Positions 55,390-64,000 of a DNA stretch of 64,000 bases are shown here, piece after piece. A program made the translations under genes and the position numbers. The notes under the pieces are model-generated. The model was not told the origin of the DNA, did not search any database, and worked only from the letters and a program-made list of their open reading frames with translations. Position 1 is the stretch's first letter; each line of letters opens with the position of its first letter. Origin of the DNA: Paramacrobiotus metropolitanus (Eukaryota; Tardigrada; Eutardigrada; Parachela; Macrobiotidae); NCBI RefSeq assembly GCF_019649055.1, contig NW_026570235.1, positions 1 to 64,000 on the forward strand. The letters run 5' to 3'.

Positions 55390-55880
55390 ATTCTTGCTTT
55401 TATTAATACAGCTGATTTTAAAACACATAATGAGAGAACATAAATAATGCCAGAACGCAAATAAGGAATAAAAAATTATTCGGACGATGGGCGATACTCA
55501 CGAAAATACAAGGTTTCCCAAAAGTTTTTAATAAAATCTAAATGTTTCTCTTTGGCCCAGCGACGTTTTTGTTTCTTCTTCTCTTTTCTTTTACACCTAC
55601 AGTAATTCGTTTTATTCAGTTAATAAGAAGCACAACGGAAATAACAAGATAACATAACATAATAACAAGATGCCACATTATTAAAATTATTTGGCATGCA
55701 CCCGCTGACATGAGATGCATTCATGCAAGAAAACTCAGCAAAATCATCGCAATACTGCATTAATGCGGACCCAGGAATAATATTGACAGGAATAGAAGGA
55801 ATAATACTAACACTATGTAGACAGTATTGTAAACAAGTGCGCAATTCAGTTAATACGGCAAAAGCTACGAGAAGTAAAAC

Positions 55881-57758
55881 CTACTTAGGATCAGCGGATC
55901 CTTCGGCATCGGGAGCAGGTGAAGCGATTCCACCGGCTTCCTCCAAAGCCTTCTCGGCCACGTCCATTGCCATTGGCGGGAAGTCGTCGTCCACAATTCC
56001 GGACGTACCGATCCCTCCGGCATGTTGGGCCACATAGTTGGCCATGTAGCCTAAAGAAAATTCGGTTACTGCGGTTAGGCTCTATAAACTGCTGCTAAAA
56101 AATATATTCCTGCTGTTAAAAAATATATAAATTCGGTTAGACTCTATAAACTGCTGCTAAAAATATATTCCTCTAATTTTATTTTCCGGTCTAAAATAAA
56201 TTGGAAAACATTTTCTACTGATTTTATTTACCGACTAAAAATACATCGGAAAATATATTCCACTGATTTAATTTACCGAACGAAAATAAATCGGGAAATA
56301 TAAATTCACTCACTCTGCTGCGATCCTCGAGTGCGTTTCACACTTGGCCCAGCTTGTCCGGTGGAAGATGTAGCCTCCTGGCTCATGCAGCTAGCTCCAG
56401 GCTGCGACAGCCGCTTGTTCTGTGTACCGCCGGACGGTCTAAAGTACCCGGGTAATGTTGATGGATTTTGGCGCATATCTAGATAGATAACGGAATAATA
56501 AATATACAAGTGCTAATATGCGATTAAATTTTACTTACTTGGCTGTGCTCCACGCTGGAACTGTACGCCTGAGGGCCCCGCCACTGGATTACTGGGTCCA
56601 GATGCCCCCCATCCGGTGCCTGCTTCACGTGCCGGAAGCTGCTGCTTCGGTCCGGATTCCGCCGGCACAGTGGTTTTGTATGCCCATCCCGGCAAGCGCA
56701 AGTTGGCATTGGCATGGGTGCCGTGCCAATCGTTTCCGCTTCGCTCTTCATGCAACTCCTGGGCGGCGGACAAGACGCCTAGGATACGTTCAGCTTATGC
56801 GCAATAACAATTATATTCAATCTTAGAAATCTTAGAAATTATTTTTTGTAAATAAATTCCTAAAAAATATGATCGGGAAAATATGTTATGAAAAATCTCA
56901 TTGTAACTTACCGGCGTTTCCGTTGGAACCAGCGCGATGAAATTCAAACAGCCGGCCATTTTGCTCAACATAACCATCATTTTGAACGATGATGGAGGTC
57001 TCAGTGGTTCGGAAAGGAATGTCCGGCATTCCTGGATTCGGATAGCACTGTCTCGATAAATTTTCGAACGACAGTATTCCTGCTGGCGGATACGGATTGT
57101 AAATCGGACCAGGAATTAGCTCCATGACCACCTGTTCATTATTTTCAACCACATGTAGAAATTCGATCAGTTTGTGCGCCTGCAAATAAAATCGGTTAAT
57201 ATTTAAGCAACAATTTCTACACAGTGATATTGCAAAGCAAAATTCACTCAATTACAATATAAAAAGTACTTGACATACCCACAAAACCATTTTCCGTGTC
57301 ATCGTGTCCACAGTTTTCTCATTGTAGTAATCCTGCCGCTGCTGACCACGAAATCCCACAGGGGTGACACCGCGCATCGGATCGTTGGCATCAATCCAAG
57401 TGACCCGACGCTGATCAATTCTTTTATTCCCGTCAACGATTTGGACAACGGAAAACGCCATCGGTGCGTCTGGATCTCCCCACAGATAAATCAGGGTCTT
57501 GTCACATCCGAAAAGATACTCTGCCCCTGATCGTCGATCTCTCTGGGGCAACAGCGTCATCCCCAAATTAGTGGCGGCGGTAAGGTCGTTTTGTGTCAGC
57601 GCATTAAAGTTGTGAGGATCCAGATGAAACCCCAAGGTATTCTCCAACGGTCTTGGAGGTTGCATCTGTTCCGAATTAACATCATAGTAGGGGACCGGTG
57701 TTCCATGGGGGGCAGCGTTGCCGTGCCGCACCGAACGTTTGAACGCGCGTGGGTCCAT
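55881..57758 (-). CDS. Maverick cargo gene, five exons, unknown 440-aa protein
   Basis: Exons 57,758-57,279, 57,179-56,912, 56,778-56,539, 56,478-56,314 and 56,050-55,881 (TAG). All four introns are GT..AG (donors GTATGT, GTAAGT, GTAAGT, GTGAGT). Phases 0,1,1,1 match at each join, and the sum is 1,323 nt with no break. An upstream acceptor at 57,796 suggests a spliced 5' leader. The N-terminal part is hydrophilic (GFHLDPHNFNALTQNDLTAA; FSVVQIVDGNKRIDQRRVTW); the C-terminal half is low in structure, rich in Gly/Pro/Ser, with an acidic helix (DVAEKALEEAGG). No signal peptide, membrane helix or known domain. Intron-rich genes are unusual beside the intronless Polinton core, so it looks host-derived. 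Confidence 0.72.
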
Positions 57759-58011
57759 TGTGGAATAAAATCGAACTTGGGATGTTGTTGACAATCTGAA
57801 TTTAAGAAAATATTAAAACGTCCGAAATGCAGATTTAGGAGCTTAATGAAATCATCACAAGCGCGGGGTTTTTATACCTCTCGGTCTATACTACATCATG
57901 CTTGGAAAATCCTGCTCACAATGCAACTCCTGCCCACAACTCCTGCCCACAATTCCATTTTTCTGTATTATTTCGGCGATTCATCTTCTCTTTGGAATCT
58001 TATTGGTCACA
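57759..58011. promoter_or_regulatory. Divergent intergenic region of the two spliced cargo genes
   Basis: 253 bp separate the start codons of the 440-aa gene (-) and the LRR gene (+). A tandem CTCCTGCCCACAA(C/T) pair lies at about 57,930-57,950. No clear TATA box. Shared control is inferred from position only. Confidence 0.3.
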
Positions 58012-59213
58012 ATGCATTTCAGTGTGTTGGTCTTGCTCCTTGGGAGCGCTTTCATCCATCTCAGCGCAGGAGGCGTGTTTCCAGAAGATTGCATCGTCGA
58101 GGATTTGCAGGGAGTGCTCGACTGCAGCTCATCATCGCTGCAGGAGTTCCCCGCAGGTGTCGGTACCTATCCATCCGCGAAACTCCTTTATTTCCAGAAC
58201 AATGAATTGTCTGTCATCCCACCTCCTTCATCCATCATGGAAATGTTTCCGAATGTTACCTACTTGGACATCCGCGGCAATCCCCTCCCTTGCATGGTTC
58301 CTACTGATTTGTTTACGGTTGTCGCTGATTGTACGTACAAATACAATTCTAGAAAAATATTTTACGGGTATTGTTGTCCGTGCCAAATAACGTAGAACAA
58401 ATAACTTTTTGCTGAAAATATTATGTCGAATTTACTCTCTGCTGAAAATATTTGCCGCACTGTATTTATGTGGAATTTATTTTCTGCTGAAAATATTTGC
58501 CGCGCTATATTCATCTGGAAAATAATTTACGGTGAAAATATTTGCCGCATTATATTATTGCGGAAATTATTTTACTAACATTTGATTTGCCGCACTGTAT
58601 TTATGTGGAATTTATTTTCTGCTGAAAATATTTGCCGCATTATATTATTGCGGAAAATTATTTTACTAACATCTGATTTGCCGCTTATTTTACTAACATT
58701 TGATTTGCCGCACTGTATTTATGTGGAATTTATTTTCTGCTGAAAATATTTGCAGTAATGCCCCCCACTTTGCAGGTTTCGTTACTTCTTCAACTACCAC
58801 GGAGACAAGCGATATCGAGTCGACCCAGATCACATCCCGTGAAGTTCTCACTGATGCGCCCACGGTACCGAAAAGTGCTCCGACTGGCAGTTCAACATCT
58901 TCCCAGTCTGTCATGACGCCAAACCCACCGATTACCGCTCCCACAAGTGGTAGGTAATTCAGCCGTATATTTATTGTATGGTTTTAAATCGTATTATTTT
59001 AAAATTTCTATAGCTTCTACCGAAACTGAAATGACAGCCGGGAACGTCATTTATGCTGCTGTCGGGGCGTTCGCTGCTCTCTTCGCTTGCGGATCGATCG
59101 GTTGCGTGCTGTGCCGTTCTTGCCGACGCTCAGAGCGCCTTGCCCAGGATCCCCGGCGCGATGCAATTGAAATGGGCGAGGTGTCTCCCATTGTTGAGAC
59201 GACCGACCTGTAA
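58012..59213 (+). CDS. Maverick cargo gene, LRR type I membrane protein (3 exons)
   Basis: Exons 58,012-58,330, 58,776-58,949 and 59,014-59,213 (TAA). Introns start GTACGT and GTAGGT and end AG. All joins are phase 1; total 231 codons with the stop. Signal peptide MHFSVLVLLLGSAFIHLSAG; LRR-type N-cap (VLDCSSSSLQEFP) and one or two repeats (AKLLYFQNNELSVIP; NVTYLDIRGNPLPC); a Ser/Thr/Pro-rich mucin-like stalk encoded by exon 2; a transmembrane helix (VIYAAVGAFAALFACGSIGC) and a 35-residue tail rich in Arg then acidic. It should be a surface-exposed receptor or adhesion molecule. It lies 566 bp inside the right Maverick end. No Polinton core gene has this design, so captured host gene is my inference. 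Confidence 0.8.
58400..58770. repeat. Intronic tandem repeat
   Basis: Units of about 45-60 bp sharing TGTGGAATTTATTTTCTGCT and GAAAATATTTGCCGCA fill most of the first intron of the LRR gene. Confidence 0.85.
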
Positions 59214-59778
59214 GCCCATTGTGTCTCACCAGTGTACATACATTTCTTTTGTTGCTCAGCGGCATTGCCGTAGTGTATAGAACTAAAGCTGATGATCAGT
59301 AGATGATTGATCTTTATGAATTTTTATGGATTTTATTCTGCGCGCCTTTTCTTGTCCATTCAGCGGAATGCTGGTGAGCCGTACAAACTAGTACTAATGA
59401 TCTGGAGATGATTGATTTTTATGGATTTGTTTTGTTAAGTTTTTCTCGTTGATTCAGCAGTGATGGGATTTGTGTTATTGTACAAAGCAGCCGTATTTTG
59501 TTTGCGAATGAATCTCTGTTTTATAGATTTCATACTCTATTCGACCTGAAAAAGAACTGTAAATAAAAGTCCAGTGAATTACCTGAATATTAAATACTAA
59601 AGAATAAATAAATACATATTAAATAATTCTATAATGAAAAAAAATTAATTCAAATAATTAACAAATTAACACCATACGTAGCGGCCACGTACACGTACAT
59701 GATATAGTACACACAGACCGTTGACACGCACCGTTGCACACTAATTAGTGGCGATCAGCTGATGCCGACCACCTGCCG

Positions 59779-59873
59779 TGACCTTTAACCCCAACCGTTG
59801 CAACGGCCGGTAAGTTACCCCCTAATTACCTACGCCCGGTGGGTGGCCCGCTATAAGCGGAGGGGTATCTACT
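59779..59873 (-). repeat. Maverick right terminal inverted repeat
   Basis: Exact reverse complement of 37,511-37,605 over 95 bp, ending GGGGTATCTACT, followed by the target duplication CATGC (59,874-59,878). Confidence 0.95.
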
Positions 59874-59932
59874 CATGCACACTGTAGGCAAGAGATCAGC
59901 AAACACTACAATGTACTTTTGAAGTAGTACTG

Positions 59933-61904
59933 TTACATACTAATTGAATAATTTGAAATCGCTAATGAAGCTTGGCAGCTATCTTTATCTGGGTCCCATT
60001 CCAGGTCCTTGTCACAAACACATAATCCGGTGGATGGGTGGTTACTGTTTTTCTGGCACACCATAGTTCTTCCCGGTTCTGATCGACCACAGAAATCTGC
60101 TGCTCCCGCACAGCGGCGCCCAATAGCTGCTATGAGAATTACGGGGATAAACGGTGATGGCGGAAGAAGAATATTGTAGTAATAAATAAAAAAACGTACG
60201 CTGACATCTCTCAGAACCCGGCTCTCTTCTGTAATATGGCTTGCATAGGCAGCGTTTGTCGTTAATCCCAGTGACATTCTGCCAGCATTTCATATTGGTG
60301 CCAGTCCAACAGTCGTCATCCCCATCGCATGACTCAAAAAACTTTTGACCTGTTTGCCGAAGAAAATAACTAATTAAAGTGGTGCCGGACAACTCAGAAC
60401 ACATTCAACGGTATTCTTTAGCATGTTAGTCAACATAATTAGGTGTTTATATACAGAGTATATTATATGTGGTACTTGTTATGTGCAGTCCACATGTACA
60501 ATATGAGCACGCTAACATTATCGGAGCATTTTACTGTGAGTCATACGGTACTAGAGCGCGAACGAGTTCGATGTACTACTAGTTGTAGTAGCGTTGTTCT
60601 GTTACTTATTTCGAGAAACAATTAAACGATTTTAACGTTACGCTTCGCTTTTTTTTGACTACTTATACCCACCGCGACAAGTCCAAGTGCGTGGATTGCT
60701 GGAGTTTACAGATGGATGAAGCTTTTCATTGGCGTTCACACAGGCACATATTCCTGCTACTTGTGATTTATCAGTACGACAGATCAGACTTTGATGGACT
60801 GCCCGGCATTCGACAGACGTTGTGCACGAAATGTTCGCTGGATCTGAATCGGTGTCACCACTCGCACACACATTCATCGAGAAATCGCAAAGTGAAATCA
60901 TTCTTACCCAGGCATATCTCGTTTACCAAAAGATGTTCTGGGAAACACTGGCATTTCCCGGAAATTCGATCACATTTATCCATATGCAAATCATTTCGAC
61001 AAAATGCGTCTGCATTTGGTCTCTGGGGTAGGTTGCACTTCTCCTCTACGATAATCACCCGCAAAAATGCCCTTGTAGAACCACTTTTCATTTTTTAAAA
61101 GTTAACCTATTAGTACTCCAGGGGCATAAGCGTAATAATTATGGTGATTAAGTGTAAGCAGATCTGGACAGATAAGTGAAAGGTCACGCATAGCTTACCG
61201 TCGCAACTGAATAGATCATCCGGCCTGCCCCTTGTTAAATATCCAATCCGACATGCACAACGCTTTGTGTCCCGATCGCAACGGCTGTTGTTAAGCAGAT
61301 GGCAGTCGCTGTCCACTTGGCAAGTCCCATTTGCTATGTGCAACCAAGTAGCATTCGTCCCTGTTAGAGAACAAATCACCATTTACATAGTTACAAATCT
61401 CCACATTATAATCAGAGAATAAATCGGGTAGCATTGTGGTTGCTGATACTGCTTAATAGCAAATGCAGTAAGTTAGTTGCTTATCGCTCTTGTGAATGCA
61501 CAGCACGTGCTGACCACACTTCCACAAATACGAGTATAAGTGGGTACCTGGGATGCATCTGTCCGGCAATTCATCTGGGACGTATCCAGGCTTGCAACGG
61601 CATGAATGCTGTGTATATTCAGCAGATAAATCCTCGTCGCAGAACGTATTAGCAGGGATGCAATCAACTCCGGAACCCAGCCCGCACCATCCTCCTACGA
61701 CGGTGCCCATAAACCTGGGCTGCCGACTTCTGAATCCGACCTAATGTGCAAAATAAAAATTACGTACAGCAACTGGAACAACAACACGTTCAGTTAAGTA
61801 CGAACAATGTAACAGTCAGTTAATATTACATTTACACTTACATGACCACTGCAAACATTATTCGCAACTGCCAGCAAAAGCCCGATGACAGTTGAAAGGG
61901 TCAT
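59933..61904 (-). CDS. Secreted cysteine-rich protein, seven exons
   Basis: Exons 61,904-61,842 (signal peptide MTLSTVIGLLLAVANNVCSG), 61,740-61,548, 61,360-61,199, 61,045-60,908, 60,843-60,673, 60,349-60,200 and 60,129-59,933 (TAA). GT..AG borders throughout; after the first, every intron is phase 1; total 358 codons with the stop. Each middle exon encodes one module of about 45-60 residues with a repeated pattern ending C-x-C (for example SCRCKPGYVP, RCACRIGYL, KCQCFPEHLL, RCLCKPYYRRE, LCVCDKDLEW). This resembles EB/EGF-like or inhibitor-type modules built by exon shuffling. Function unknown. The GTGGGT donor at 60,672 is weak; without it the protein would stop at 60,659. The Maverick right end lies 59 bp after the stop. 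Confidence 0.75.
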
Positions 61905-62245
61905 TTTCCAGGCAAAATAATTTTGACTCAAACTTAACTAAGCAAAGTTAAACAAATCACAAAATTAAACAAAGTTCACAAAGCAAATTGTTACAAATCT
62001 TGTTGAAATTAAGTGACGGTCCCGAAGTTTGGACACAGACCACCATGTATTAGTTTTATACTGGGGCAGCATTTCATGTACAGAACAACGTACCCACTAT
62101 TGAATTTTATTGTGACATCCGGGACACTCAAACAATGCAGTCGATGCAGTGCTCTGAATCATTTCCAAGGTCTACCATAAAAATGTTAGGATTTGTCATT
62201 GTTTTGTTTTGGGACTCGATTGTGTAAGTTAGCATTCAATGTGGA

Positions 62246-62476
62246 CTAGCCTGCCCGTTGATTGTAAACGCCGCAGAGTAAAAGATTGTCGTCACGTGTC
62301 ACTTGTGGACCACAATAATTATAATGACTTGGTCGCCGGCCACTGATCGCGATGGTAGTCGTGCAAGCCAGCCGATTTACGGTTTGTATGTGTATCGCTC
62401 CGTTGTCCATGGCTGGACTGGAAAGGTCATAACACAATCGATAATGGTTTGCATCATCAATGCATAAAACAAACAC
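62246..62476 (-). CDS. Exon candidate, unknown
   Basis: An open frame of 76 codons reading YRLCYDLSSPAMDNGAIHIQ and later YNYCGPQVTRDDNLLLCGVY, with protein-like composition and a partial relic at 9.75-9.80 kb. No splice partner found and no family recognised. Confidence 0.25.
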   Translation of the reverse strand: MFVLCIDDANHYRLCYDLSSPAMDNGAIHIQTVNRLACTTTIAISGRRPSHYNYCGPQVTRDDNLLLCGVYNQRAG

Positions 62477-64000
62477 GGGAATTCAGTTCTTCAGTTTTAT
62501 TTGTGCAAATTTGCTTCCTCTTTATTTTATCTGTGGTACAACGTAATTTTATAATAATTAAAAACATCAACATTTTTTACAACAAAACTGCGATAATTTA
62601 TTAAACAGCCGTTTTAAACTACAATCAAATTTTTTGACGCAAAACCTAAAACAGCTTTCATCCTTAACGAAATGCAGCATTGCGAAAGCAAAACGTCACC
62701 TAGCTAGTGAGCAAATTAATGCTACGATTAATGTACATAGCATCGATTTTTTTGCAGCAGCAAACTTTATTTTAAAGCTATTCGATATTACTAGTAATGT
62801 AATGTACTGTAAAGCATGTAAAGCAGCAAAGACTCGGTTCAGTAGTGCACTCGAAACATTAGAAACGCAGTATTTTTTTAAATTTTATACACAGAAACCG
62901 CAAACATCGCTGCCGACAACGTTACGTAATATCGATACCGGCGTCTATGTAGCGGCGTAGTATTTATTACGGAGGATGTGGGTTACGTAGTCGTACAGAG
63001 TACATAGTTACAATATTATTGCTACTCTAGTGCTACAAACCATACGAATAAAATATTTATATTAAATTTTGTAACTGTTCACCGGCAAACTGTGAGCGAG
63101 CAATAGATTGTGGCCGGGTGAATGCTCTAAAAATACATCTGGGGATCGTGGGCGCATCGAAAAGACCGGCGCAACGCTCCTTGGCATCGGAGAGGGGGTG
63201 TAATTAAGTTACTGGTGGCACTGAACACGTTGCCAGTTGCCAGAAAATGGCTGCTGTCACTTATCCAACGCCGGCATGCGCGCTGACCGCGGGGTGTCGG
63301 CTTTCCTTACCGGCGCAATACTACAGCATTTCCACTTGGTATAAGCCAGACAGGAAGACAATGTCCTTACCCATTAGATGTATTTCTACATCCCGATCAA
63401 AGCATCGCAATTTGTTCCCGTTTCTATGTGATTAATGAACGGACACTGCCACTGGCACAATCGACTGGCTGATGAACATGGGCTAATTGGCACGCGCCGG
63501 CTTTCGCTCCCTGTAGAAACGTGATAACGCGCGGTTATGGCGTACAGCGGCAACAGCGACATTGTCCATGGGTTGGGCAGAGTACTATACTAGTATAAGT
63601 ATGTGCAGTATCTGAGTGAGGGGTTTGAATTGCGGCTTAATTTCCAGCTGCAAACGAAGATTAATGATGGTCGTTTGGTCGGCACATGTCGTGTAAATGC
63701 GGTTTCTAGTGTTTTTTTTGGAGAATCAGCAAATGTACAGCAATCCGATTACATGGAAATTGGTGTCGCTAATCCACAGGGTGGAAATTGAGGTCACCCA
63801 CGGGAAAAATAACAGGGGTTCCGCTTACGTTTTCCACGGGAAGAAAAACATCTAGATCAGAAAACGTTTTACTAGATGTTTTCATTTTACCTCCCTATTC
63901 CTTAATTATTTATGAATATGGTTTGCCTCATTTATGATTTTCCGTGCCTAGTCGATTTTTTGAACGCTTAAACAATGTCGTTTTCTTCCAAACAGAGAGT
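62477..64000. other. No supported gene
   Basis: A plus-strand frame at 62,634-62,960 lacks an ATG at its start and has AT-rich, chance-like composition. The GC-richer stretch at 63.1-63.6 kb shows only short frames. Confidence 0.4.

Larger units (their letters stand above)
52845..55880. other. Non-coding Maverick interior, repeat-bearing
   Basis: Upstream region of PolB and a 3-kb AT-rich stretch. It contains a direct duplication (about 53,650-53,995 and 54,040-54,540), an 82-bp tandem pair at 55,066-55,225 and two tRNA-like units. Small frames at 53,520-53,640 and 54,150-54,259 both end in a similar acidic string (ELGDGRDGSLS and GTIDGEDSLN) but lack any family I know. Confidence 0.6.
37511..59873. 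mobile_element. Maverick/Polinton, 22,363 bp with both ends
   Basis: Bounded by identical 95-bp inverted repeats (37,511-37,605 and 59,779-59,873), with the AG..CT ends typical of the class and a 5-bp direct repeat CATGC outside each end. It could be read as 6 bp, CATGCA, if the first A is shared. It carries the full Polinton core: PolB, retroviral-type integrase, FtsK/HerA-like ATPase, adenain-like protease, major and minor capsid proteins. Such elements are known both as transposons and as relatives of virus-like agents. Cargo outside the core includes an ARH-like protein and two spliced genes. Whether it is active is unknown, as many frames are broken by apparent single-base losses. Confidence 0.93.

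Noticed and set aside
62634-62960. 108-codon plus-strand frame
   Set aside because: Starts with a non-ATG codon, AT-rich, no recognisable domain.

Overview
The window reads as nuclear DNA of an invertebrate animal. Genes are split by short introns of about 45-450 bp with GT..AG borders, and the proteins include a GPCR, Ly6-like and LRR membrane proteins and a secreted cysteine-rich protein. Much of the rest is transposons, foldback elements and satellites. The gene and transposon mix would suit an ecdysozoan such as a tardigrade, but that is a weak guess and nothing here fixes the species.

Layout. 0.4-1.4 kb: five 3' exons of an unknown gene (-), then a satellite with a 3 x 58 bp higher-order unit (1.5-2.65 kb). 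3.6-9.55 kb: a degraded copy of the Ly6-like locus at 19.3-20.7 kb, split by a 4.8 kb composite of small DNA elements. 10.7-14.9 kb: exon candidates, including GPCR pieces. 15.4-16.35 kb: a 51-bp minisatellite. 17.1-19.4 kb: Ly6-like exon plus stalk and transmembrane exons (-), perhaps one gene. 20.7-26.7 kb: gene-poor, with long inverted-repeat elements. 27.4-34.4 kb: overlapping DIRS-type tyrosine-recombinase retrotransposons. 34.8-36.9 kb: foldback elements and palindromes.

37,511-59,873 is a Maverick/Polinton, a virus-like DNA transposon. It has identical 95-bp terminal inverted repeats, AG..CT ends and a 5-bp target duplication (CATGC), giving 22,363 bp end to end. A rightward block (packaging ATPase, small conserved proteins) converges on a leftward block (protease, major capsid, basic core-like protein, penton-like capsid, integrase with chromodomain, zinc-motif protein, protein-primed type PolB). 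Outside the core are cargo genes: an ADP-ribosylglycohydrolase-like protein with altered metal-site residues, several unknown proteins, and at the right end two intron-containing genes, namely a 230-aa LRR type I membrane protein and a 440-aa unknown protein. Three tRNA-like A-box/B-box units, each ending in a T-run, also lie inside it.

The element sits 59 bp beyond the stop codon of a seven-exon secreted cysteine-rich gene (59.9-61.9 kb). Many Maverick genes look frameshifted. Every break I traced needs one extra base, always of the same sign, and can be placed in a mononucleotide run, so consensus errors are at least as likely as decay.
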